A stretch of 10,132 bases of DNA from contig WVWW01000012.1 of assembly GCA_011773795.1 (NCBI GenBank), positions 8,279 to 18,410 of the forward strand. Reading direction: 5' to 3'. A program made the position numbers and the translations under genes. Below are positions 1 to 6,294 of the stretch, one piece after another; the first letter of the stretch is position 1; the number at the start of each line of letters is the position of its first letter. Under the pieces are notes generated by a model. That model did not search any database, was not told the origin of the DNA, and was given only the letters and a program-made list of their open reading frames with translations. The stretch comes from Acidobacteriota bacterium. Its GTDB lineage: Bacteria > Acidobacteriota > Polarisedimenticolia > Polarisedimenticolales > Polarisedimenticolaceae.

Positions 1-2300
1 ACGTACACGCCGCGATCGGTCCCGACGTAGAGCACGTCCTCGTTGACCGGATCCTCGCGCACCACGTTGATCGGCTCGGCGGGGAGCCCGTCGGCGATCG
101 ACGCCCAGCTGCGGCCGAGGTCGGCGGTCCTGTAGAGGTAGGCCGTGTCGTCGTCGTCGCGGTAGCCGTTCAGCGAGACGTAGGCGACCTTCTCGTCGTG
201 GTGCGACGCCTCGACCCGGCTGACCCAGCGGTCGGCGGGGAGGCCGTCGGAGACGTCCGTCCACTCGACGCCGCCGTCGTCCGTCACCCAGACCCAGCCG
301 TCGTCGGTGCCGACCCAGATCAGACCGAAGCTTCGGTCCGACTCGTCGAACGTGGTGATCGTCGCGAAGGGAACGTCGCCCCGGTTCTCCGACTTCGTCA
401 GGTCGGCGCTGATCGGCTCCCAGGTCTCTCCCTGATCCATCGAGCGGTAGAGGCGGTTGGCGCCGAAGTAGAGGATGTCGGGGTTGTGCGGCGACAGCTG
501 GATCGGCGTCTGCCAGTTGTAGCGCAGCGCCGGCTCCTTCAGCTTGTCGCGCGGGCGCACGGTCTGCCGACCGCCTTTCCCGCTGCGCTGGTAGAAGCCG
601 AACTGGAATCCGGAGTAGACCGTCGCGTTGTCCCGCGGGTCGATCTGGACGTACATCCCGTCGCCGCCGCCGATCGGGCGCCAGCGCTGGCCGAGCTCCC
701 ATCGGGTCGTGCTCGAACCCTTGTAGGTGCCGTTGTCCTGCAGCCCGCCGTAGACGTTGTACGGATCGGCCATGTCGACGGCGACGGCGTAGAACTGTCC
801 CACCGGCTGGGCGTCGAGCTTGAGCCAGCTCTTGCCGCCGTCGTAGCTGACGTCGATGCCGCCGTCGTTGCCGACGAAGAAGCGATCGGGGAAGTTGGGG
901 TCGATCCACATCGCGTGGTAGTCGACGTGAACGCTGCGGTCCTGGATCGACTCGAAGCTCTTCCCCCCGTCGGCGGAGGTGATCATGGGAACGCCGAGGA
1001 GGTAGATCCGCTCGGGGTCGGTCGGCGAGACGCGGATCAAACCGAAGTAATAACCGTAGGTGAAGACCATGTCGCGGATCGGCTCGTCGTGCGTCAGCCG
1101 CCAGCTTTCCCCGCCGTCGTCGGAGCGCCAGACCTGGATCCCCTCGATGTCGGTGTCGAACAGGTTCGCGTTCGCGTCGCTGATCTCCTCGATCAGCTCC
1201 TCGATCGTGATCTCGTCGTTCTCGACCATCTCGATCAGCTTCTCGGCGTCGATCTCGGTGTCCAGGTCGTTGCCGCGGATGAAGTCCTCGATCGCCTCCG
1301 GGTCCTGCTCCAGGAGCTCCTCCTTGGTCATCGTGCGCAGGCGCTTGGCGGTGATGGGGCTGTCGCCGAGATCCCATTTCTCCTCCGGCAGGAGCTGCTG
1401 GTTGTCGACCGCGGCGTAGATCGTCTGCGGCTGAGAGGCGCAGAGCGTCAGCCCGATGCGCCCGACGTGATCGCCGGCCGGGAATCCGCCTCCGAGCCGT
1501 GCCCAGGTCGAACCGCCGTCGGTCGACTTCCAGATACCGCTCCCCGACCCACCTTCGACGAAGTCCCACGGTCGCCGGGAACGCTCCCAGGCCGCGGCGT
1601 AGAGCACGTCCGGATCAGCGGGATCCTGGACCAGGTTGATGAAGCCGGTGACCTCGTCGCCGGCGAGCACCTGCTCCCAGCTCTGTCCGCCGTCGGTCGT
1701 GCGGTAGACCCCGCGATCGCCGCCCGGCGTGTAGAGCTTGCCGAGCGAGGCGACGTAGACGCGATTCGAATCTCTGGGGTCGACCAGCACCGCGCCGATG
1801 CGGTTCGTCTCGCCGAGGCCCATGTGACGCCAGGTCCGGCCACCGTCGTCGGAGCGGTAGACGCCCATCCCACCGTAGGACGAGCGCGATGAGTTGTTCT
1901 CGCCGGTCCCGACCCAGATGGTCTGTGGATTCGACGGGTCGACCGCGGTGTCGCCGATGATGATCGTCGGCTGGTCGTCGAAGATCGGCTCGAAGGTGAC
2001 GCCGTTGTTCGTGGTCTTCCACAGACCGCCGGAGGCGTAGGCGACGTAGAACGTGTACGGCTCACCCGGGACCGTCTCGATGTCGACGACCCGCCCGCCC
2101 TGGACGACCGGTCCGATGGAGCGCCACGCAAGGCCGCTGAACAGTGAGCTCTTGTCGAGCTCGACGTGCCGTTGCCACGCGGCCTCCTTGTCGGCGAAGG
2201 AGGTGGGCGGCGCGCCGGGCGGGCGATCCGCGATCACCGGTGTCGCGATCATGGTGAACAGGAAAGCGCAGAGCCAGCCGAGCGAAGCGTGGCGGATCAT
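1..2300 (-). CDS. Secreted Asp-box (BNR/VPS10-like) beta-propeller protein, C-terminus cut by window edge
   Basis: The frame is open from an ATG at 2300 to the left edge, giving at least 766 residues. The start is preceded by a strong ribosome site (AAGGAGGGG) and followed by a signal peptide: a hydrophobic stretch at about residues 7-23, with likely cleavage after PVIA (residue 24). Ten Asp-box motifs (S/T-x-D-x-G-x-T/S-W/F) are visible, including SDDGGRTW (150-157), TTDGGQSW (201-208), STDGGSTW (259-266), SYDGGKSW (485-492) and SMDQGETW (620-627). They are separated by DP-x-N/D-x-x-x-x-Y/W strands, the pattern of sortilin/VPS10-type and sialidase-like propellers. Such proteins are usually about 1000 residues long in bacteria and are often annotated as glycosyl hydrolases; I see no catalytic residues that justify that, so substrate and activity are unknown. 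It is probably periplasmic or extracellular. An acidic helical insertion (about 305-386) interrupts the propeller. It is divergent from the acyl-CoA synthetase gene and has its own promoter. Confidence 0.9.
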   Translation of the reverse strand, partial: MIRHASLGWLCAFLFTMIATPVIADRPPGAPPTSFADKEAAWQRHVELDKSSLFSGLAWRSIGPVVQGGRVVDIETVPGEPYTFYVAYASGGLWKTTNNGVTFEPIFDDQPTIIIGDTAVDPSNPQTIWVGTGENNSSRSSYGGMGVYRSDDGGRTWRHMGLGETNRIGAVLVDPRDSNRVYVASLGKLYTPGGDRGVYRTTDGGQSWEQVLAGDEVTGFINLVQDPADPDVLYAAAWERSRRPWDFVEGGSGSGIWKSTDGGSTWARLGGGFPAGDHVGRIGLTLCASQPQTIYAAVDNQQLLPEEKWDLGDSPITAKRLRTMTKEELLEQDPEAIEDFIRGNDLDTEIDAEKLIEMVENDEITIEELIEEISDANANLFDTDIEGIQVWRSDDGGESWRLTHDEPIRDMVFTYGYYFGLIRVSPTDPERIYLLGVPMITSADGGKSFESIQDRSVHVDYHAMWIDPNFPDRFFVGNDGGIDVSYDGGKSWLKLDAQPVGQFYAVAVDMADPYNVYGGLQDNGTYKGSSTTRWELGQRWRPIGGGDGMYVQIDPRDNATVYSGFQFGFYQRSGKGGRQTVRPRDKLKEPALRYNWQTPIQLSPHNPDILYFGANRLYRSMDQGETWEPISADLTKSENRGDVPFATITTFDESDRSFGLIWVGTDDGWVWVTDDGGVEWTDVSDGLPADRWVSRVEASHHDEKVAYVSLNGYRDDDDTAYLYRTADLGRSWASIADGLPAEPINVVREDPVNEDVLYVGTDRGVY

Positions 2301-2302
2301 GT

Positions 2303-2311
2303 CCCCTCCTT
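2303..2311 (-). promoter_or_regulatory. Strong ribosome binding site of the beta-propeller gene
   Basis: Read on the minus strand this is AAGGAGGGG, an almost perfect anti-16S match, and its GGAGG core ends 4 bases before the ATG at 2300. It fixes the start of the propeller gene. It also contrasts with the oppositely directed gene at 2389, which has no recognisable ribosome site. Confidence 0.85.
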
Positions 2312-2330
2312 GCGTCTTGACCGAAGGGGA

Positions 2331-2358
2331 ATGCTAGCACCCGGACCGGGGTGGTGAA
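2331..2358 (-). promoter_or_regulatory. Candidate promoter of the beta-propeller gene
   Basis: On the minus strand, TTCACC (2358-2353) matches the -35 consensus at four of six positions. It lies 16 bases before an extended -10, TGCTAGCAT (2339-2331). Transcription would start near 2324, giving a leader of roughly 24 bases that contains the strong ribosome site. Assignment is by eye. The element resembles the TGATACCWT boxes in front of two other genes in the window. Confidence 0.45.
2332..2350. repeat. Two abutting palindromes in the divergent promoter region (operator candidate)
   Basis: TGCTAGCA (2332-2339) is a perfect 8-base palindrome. It is followed directly by CCCGGACCGGG (2340-2350), a perfect 5+5 inverted repeat around one A. 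They cover the -10 and most of the spacer of the minus-strand promoter, where a dimeric repressor could act. The first palindrome may simply be the -10 itself. No regulator gene is in the window, so the role is inferred from position only. Confidence 0.25.
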
Positions 2359-2373
2359 GCCGTCCCGCGTCGG

Positions 2374-2382
2374 TGATACCTT
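2374..2382 (+). promoter_or_regulatory. Extended -10 box placed for leaderless transcription of the acyl-CoA synthetase
   Basis: TGATACCTT fits the TGnTAnnnT extended -10 pattern and ends 6 bases before the GTG at 2389. A transcript starting at the usual distance would begin at or next to the start codon, leaving no leader. This agrees with the lack of any purine-rich ribosome site upstream. No good -35 is visible; gtgaag at 2354-2359 is the nearest, 17 bases away. Confidence 0.45.
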
Positions 2383-2388
2383 CGCCGC

Positions 2389-4524
2389 GTGAGCTCTCTC
2401 GACGGCATCCTGCGCCCGCGTTCCGTCGCGGTGATCGGGGCTTCCAGCCGGCCGAACACCGTCGGCTGGAACATCATGGACAACCTGTTGCGGCACGGCT
2501 TCACGGGACCGGTCTACCCGGTGAACCCCCGCGCCGCGTCGGTTCACTCCGTCCCCGCCTGGCCCTCCATCGAGGAGATTCCCGGCCCCGTCGACCTGGC
2601 CGTGGTCGTCGTGCCCAAGCAGCACGTGCTCGGTGTCGCCGAGTCCTGCGTGGCCAAGGGCGTCAAGGGGTTGATCGTCATCTCCGCCGGGTTCAGCGAG
2701 ATCGGTGGCGAAGGGGTGGAACGGCAAACACGTCTGGCCGCCCTGGTGCGCGAGGCGGGCATCCGCATGGTCGGACCCAACTGCCTCGGCGTGCTCAACA
2801 CCGACCCGGACATCTCGCTCAACGCCACGTTCGCGCCGATCATGCCGCCACCGGGCCCCGTGGGCTTCATCAGCCAGTCGGGCGCCATGGGCGTGAGCAT
2901 CCTCGAGCACGCCTGCCGGCTGGGCATCGGCATCTCCTCGTTCGTGTCCATCGGCAACCGCGCCGACGTCAGCGGCAACGACATGCTCGAGGTGTGGCGC
3001 GACGACCCCGGAACGCGGGTGATCCTGATGTACCTCGAGAGCTTCGGCAATCCGGTCCGCTTCGTGGAGATCTGTCGCGAGATCACCCGTTCCAAACCGG
3101 TGTGCATCGTCAAGTCGGGGCGTACCGGGGCCGGCCAGCGGGCCGCGGCCAGCCACACCGGCGCACTGGCGGGGACCGAACTGGCCACCGACGCGCTGAT
3201 CGCCCAGGCCGGTGCGCTGCGCGTCCCCACGGTGGCCGCGTTGTTCGACGTGGCCCAGGCGTTCGCGAGCCAGCCGCTGCCCCGCGGCAACCGGGTGGCC
3301 ATCGTCACCAACGCGGGCGGTCCCGGGATCATCGCCGCCGATGCCGCCGAAACCTACGGGCTGGATGTCTGTGAGCTGTCGCCCGCGACTCAGGAGAAAC
3401 TGCGTTCGCGCCTTCCCGACGAGGCCAGTGTCCGCAATCCGGTCGACATGATCGCCAGCGCCGATGCGGCCTCGTTCGAGCACGCGCTGGACCGCGTGCT
3501 GGAAGACGACGGCATCGACGCCGCCATCGCCGCCTTCGTACCGCCGCTGGGCATCCAGGTGGCGGACGTCGCGGCGGCGATCGGCCGGGCCCACGAACGC
3601 CGCGACGACAAGCCCGTCATGTCGGTGCTCATGTCGTCCGACGGTGAAGGTGTCGCCCCGGCAGGAGCCGGCGCCGTCCCGGCCTACCTGTTCCCGGAGT
3701 CCGCCGCACGCACGCTGGTTGCCATGTGGAACCAGCGGCGCATCACCGAGCGGCCCGTCGGCGTCGAGCTCACGTTCGACTGCGCCGACGACGCGATCGA
3801 TGAGTTGATCGAGAAGACGTTGGCCGCCGGCCGGACCATGCTGACCGAGCACGACGCGATGCGACTCTTGAGCCATGCCGGCGTGCCGGTCGTGCCGTGG
3901 CGCTACGCCTTTGCGGACGGCGAAACACCCCTCCCACGAGCCGCCGCCGAGGCAGCCGAAACGCTCGGGTTCCCCGTCGCCGTCAAGGTCGTGAGCCCGC
4001 AGGTCGTGCACAAGTCGGATGTGGGCGGGGTGGCCCTGGACCTCGAAACGGCCGAGGCGGTGGAGAGCGCGACCGAGGGCATCCTGCGCCGCGTTGCCGA
4101 TCGGTTCGGCGGCGAGGCGGACGTCGAGGGCGTCCTGCTCCAGCGCATGGCCGGCACGGGAACCGAGACGATCGTGGGGATGACCCGCGTGCGGCGTGTC
4201 GGCCCCCTCGTGATGTTCGGCATGGGCGGGATCTTCGTCGAGGTGATGAAGGATGTGGTGCTGCGACTCGCGCCGCTGCGAGACACCGACGCGATGGAGA
4301 TGGTCGCCGGTGTCAAGCTGCATCGGTTGCTGGAGGGCGTGCGGGGCCAGCCGCCGCGCGACCTGGCCGCGCTGCACGACGTCATCCTCCGTGTGGGTCA
4401 GCTCGCGGTGCGCCACCCGCGTCTGGTCGAGATGGACATCAACCCGCTCCTCGCCACGCCCGAGGGTGCCGTGGCGGTGGATGCCCGGGTGAGGGTCGCG
4501 CGGCGGCGCGATCAGGGGTCGTAG
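2389..4524 (+). CDS. ADP-forming acyl-CoA synthetase (acetate-CoA ligase type), fused alpha-beta subunits
   Basis: This 711-residue cytosolic enzyme belongs to the NDP-forming acyl-CoA synthetase superfamily. The family converts acyl-CoA, ADP and phosphate to the free acid, CoA and ATP, reversibly, through a phosphohistidine. Domains in order: a CoA-binding Rossmann fold at the N-terminus (LRPRSVAVIGAS, about residues 8-19); the succinyl-CoA-ligase-like domain with GPNCLG and FISQSGAMG (160-168); the phosphorylated histidine in SHTGALAG (His256); a second ligase-like domain; and a C-terminal ATP-grasp domain with VAVKVVS (Lys533), VVHKSDVGGV (His541), GMGGIFVEV and the closing EMDINPLL. All key motifs are intact and the length is normal for the fused form. 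The C-terminal GNAT domain found in Pat-type relatives is absent, so this should be a metabolic enzyme and not a protein acetyltransferase. Acyl specificity cannot be read from the sequence. The GTG start is supported because the Rossmann domain begins right after it; there is no ribosome site. The gene converges on the TPR gene with 7 bp between stop codons. Confidence 0.95.
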   Translation: MSSLDGILRPRSVAVIGASSRPNTVGWNIMDNLLRHGFTGPVYPVNPRAASVHSVPAWPSIEEIPGPVDLAVVVVPKQHVLGVAESCVAKGVKGLIVISAGFSEIGGEGVERQTRLAALVREAGIRMVGPNCLGVLNTDPDISLNATFAPIMPPPGPVGFISQSGAMGVSILEHACRLGIGISSFVSIGNRADVSGNDMLEVWRDDPGTRVILMYLESFGNPVRFVEICREITRSKPVCIVKSGRTGAGQRAAASHTGALAGTELATDALIAQAGALRVPTVAALFDVAQAFASQPLPRGNRVAIVTNAGGPGIIAADAAETYGLDVCELSPATQEKLRSRLPDEASVRNPVDMIASADAASFEHALDRVLEDDGIDAAIAAFVPPLGIQVADVAAAIGRAHERRDDKPVMSVLMSSDGEGVAPAGAGAVPAYLFPESAARTLVAMWNQRRITERPVGVELTFDCADDAIDELIEKTLAAGRTMLTEHDAMRLLSHAGVPVVPWRYAFADGETPLPRAAAEAAETLGFPVAVKVVSPQVVHKSDVGGVALDLETAEAVESATEGILRRVADRFGGEADVEGVLLQRMAGTGTETIVGMTRVRRVGPLVMFGMGGIFVEVMKDVVLRLAPLRDTDAMEMVAGVKLHRLLEGVRGQPPRDLAALHDVILRVGQLAVRHPRLVEMDINPLLATPEGAVAVDARVRVARRRDQGS

Positions 4525-4531
4525 TACGCGG

Positions 4532-6214
4532 CTACAGCGCCGGGATGCACTCGCAGCTGGTTTCGATCGGCCCGTCCGCGTCGGCCCAGGCCAATCGGAA
4601 CTCCTCCTCCACCTGTGCGGCTTCCGCCGTTCGCCCCTGCGCGTGAAGGACGCGGCTCAGGCCGTAGAGCGACCAGCCGTTCTCGGGGAACTCCGCCAGG
4701 TCCTCGCGGTACGCTTCTTCGGCCTCTTCGAGTCGGCCGGCCAACAGATAAACGGCACCCAGCGTGTGCCGGATGGGCTGAAGATAGTCCGGCGGCTCTC
4801 CGCTGTAGCCGAGTTTGTCCTCGGCAATCTTCGCCTTTTCGAGGTGCCGGATCGCCTTCTTGTACTTCCCCTTCTGCAGGGCGATCTCTCCGGGCACGAA
4901 ATGATCGATGACCCTCAGCCGACCCTTTGCGGCCTTCAGTGAGTAGTCTTCGGGAAGGTTGCGCGGCAAGGTGTCGTCACGCACACGGCGATACGCGCGA
5001 AACTCCCGTTGGGCTCCTTCGATGTCCTTCTTCGCAGCGTAGGAGATGGCCCGGTGGGCGTGCCAGGTGGCGAGCGTGAACGGCATGTACTCCGGCGGGG
5101 CCGGCTCGGCGAGCATCTTGTCCCAGCGGCCGAAGCGTTTGTAGACGTCGTAGACGGAGCACATCCAGGCGTCCACCTGGGGAGCGACGTCCTCCAGCAG
5201 GTCCTCCGGGATCTGCGACCACATCCGCCGCGAGGCCTCGAGCGCCTCGGCCTCGCGACCGACCATCATCGCCCCGTAGGCCCGGATGTGGTTGTTGTGC
5301 ACCATGTACATGTGCTGGACGAACTGGTCCGGCGACTTGGCGCGGTACTTCACGTCGGCTTCCATGGCCAGGGCGTTCTGCTCGATCGCGCGGTCCCAGT
5401 CGCCGGTGCGGGTGTAGATGTGCGAGGGCATGTGCAGCAGGTGCCCGCTCAGCGGCACGAGGGTGCTGAGCCGGTCCGCCACCACCAGGCCGCGCTCGGG
5501 AGACTTGCTCAGCTCCACCGCGTGGATGTAGAGGTGGGCCGCGCCGGCCTGATTCGGATTCAGCTCCAGGACCCGTTCGAGGAGCGCCTCGATCATCGGC
5601 GTGTCTTCCGCCGGCTCGCGATCGATGTTGTAGAGCGCCCAGGGCGTGCGGACCATGAGCGCCTCGGCGTAGAGCACGCCGACGTCCGCATCCTCGGGGA
5701 ACCGCTCCCAGACCTCGGCCATCGCATCGGCATAGGCCTGATCGAGATGCGAATCGTCCTCCATCGGGTAGGGCATCTCGCCGCGCTTCCCCAACGCTTC
5801 GATCAGGGCCCGCTCGACGGGGCTGGCGTTCTCGATGCGCGCCTGGGCGTTCTGAAGCGCCTCGAAAAAGATCCCGGCGCGACGCTCGTCCAACTGGGCG
5901 TGGTTGTAGCTGGGAGCCGCCGCATACGCGACGCCCCACCAGGCCATCGCGCACTCGGGGTCCAGCCGTGCGGCTTCACGGAACGAGCGCTCGGCCTCGT
6001 CGTAGTTGAACGCCTGCAGCCAGACCATGCCCTGGTCGAGGTACCGCTGGGCTTCGTCGGAGGTGGTCGTGAACTCGCGGTGGTAGTCCCCGAGCCCCTC
6101 GAAGAGCTGGGCGCCCTTGGTCGTATCCGGGTGCGGCTCGTCCGCGATCAACGGAACGGAGGCGACCAGACAGCAGACGACGAGGCAGACGGTCCGTTTG
6201 AATCGATACTTCAT
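4532..6214 (-). CDS. Secreted TPR protein with histidine clusters, function unknown
   Basis: I chose the ATG at 6214 (560 residues). The in-frame GTG at 6220 lies inside a good ribosome site (AGGGGGTG, 6225-6218) that serves the ATG. The product begins with a signal peptide: basic KYRFKR, a hydrophobic core to about residue 23, and probable cleavage after PLIA (residue 24). TPR-like helices are visible at about 55-100 (GMVWLQAFNYDEAERSFREA), 440-462 and 482-540. The centre holds HLYIH (His227, His231), HLLHMPSHIY (His258, 261, 265) and HMYMVHNNH (His301, 306, 309). The IHAxE and HMPSHIY motifs mark a widespread family of bacterial TPR proteins that, to my knowledge, has no established function; the histidines could bind a metal, which is inference. 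The C-terminus carries a Cys-Glu-Cys (554-556). It probably acts in the periplasm or outside the cell. It is divergent from the membrane-protein gene at 6295 and convergent with the acyl-CoA synthetase. Confidence 0.92.
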   Translation of the reverse strand: MKYRFKRTVCLVVCCLVASVPLIADEPHPDTTKGAQLFEGLGDYHREFTTTSDEAQRYLDQGMVWLQAFNYDEAERSFREAARLDPECAMAWWGVAYAAAPSYNHAQLDERRAGIFFEALQNAQARIENASPVERALIEALGKRGEMPYPMEDDSHLDQAYADAMAEVWERFPEDADVGVLYAEALMVRTPWALYNIDREPAEDTPMIEALLERVLELNPNQAGAAHLYIHAVELSKSPERGLVVADRLSTLVPLSGHLLHMPSHIYTRTGDWDRAIEQNALAMEADVKYRAKSPDQFVQHMYMVHNNHIRAYGAMMVGREAEALEASRRMWSQIPEDLLEDVAPQVDAWMCSVYDVYKRFGRWDKMLAEPAPPEYMPFTLATWHAHRAISYAAKKDIEGAQREFRAYRRVRDDTLPRNLPEDYSLKAAKGRLRVIDHFVPGEIALQKGKYKKAIRHLEKAKIAEDKLGYSGEPPDYLQPIRHTLGAVYLLAGRLEEAEEAYREDLAEFPENGWSLYGLSRVLHAQGRTAEAAQVEEEFRLAWADADGPIETSCECIPAL

Positions 6215-6217
6215 GAA

Positions 6218-6225
6218 CACCCCCT
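6218..6225 (-). promoter_or_regulatory. Ribosome binding site that decides the TPR gene start
   Basis: On the minus strand this reads AGGGGGTG, one mismatch from AGGAGGTG, and ends 3 bases before the ATG at 6214. Because it contains the upstream GTG (6220-6218), initiation at that GTG would lack a ribosome site. This favours the ATG and a shorter, more typical signal peptide. Confidence 0.6.
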
Positions 6226-6238
6226 GGATCGAGTGGGG

Positions 6239-6247
6239 ATGGTATCA
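6239..6247 (-). promoter_or_regulatory. Extended -10 box of the TPR gene
   Basis: On the minus strand the bases read TGATACCAT, a TGnTAnnnT extended -10. It is identical in eight of nine positions to the box in front of the acyl-CoA synthetase (TGATACCTT). Transcription would start near 6232, leaving a leader of about 18 bases that includes the ribosome site. No clear -35 is seen, as extended -10 promoters often allow. Confidence 0.45.
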
Positions 6248-6281
6248 AACGGTGGGGAGGACCGATTCGCCCGTAGTCGGT

Positions 6282-6287
6282 TAGACT
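6282..6287 (+). promoter_or_regulatory. TAnnnT box just upstream of the CcmC-like gene, possible leaderless promoter
   Basis: TAGACT ends 7 bases before the ATG at 6295, and no ribosome-site-like sequence lies in the usual window (tcgtggc). That spacing is what a leaderless gene with a -10 box directly before its start codon would show. No TG extension and no convincing -35 are present, so this is weaker than the other boxes. Confidence 0.35.
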
Positions 6288-6294
6288 TCGTGGC

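Noticed and set aside
198..1892. 564-codon open frame on the plus strand, opposite the beta-propeller gene
   Set aside because: The minus strand carries ten in-frame Asp-box repeats with a signal peptide and a strong ribosome site. The plus-strand product is a Val/Asp/Arg-rich shadow.
1..2300. Glycosyl hydrolase activity for the Asp-box protein
   Set aside because: Asp-boxes are structural and occur in non-enzymatic propellers. I see no sialidase-type arginine triad or other catalytic set, so only the fold is claimed.
2062..4416. 784-codon open frame on the minus strand, antisense to the acyl-CoA synthetase
   Set aside because: It covers a gene with every expected motif intact. Its own translation is His/Arg/Gly/Asp-rich low-complexity sequence without a domain, the usual shadow of a high-GC gene. 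It also overlaps the start of the propeller gene.
2389..4524. Pat-type protein lysine acetyltransferase
   Set aside because: The protein ends right after the ATP-grasp domain (EMDINPLL) at 711 residues. The GNAT domain required for that activity is absent.
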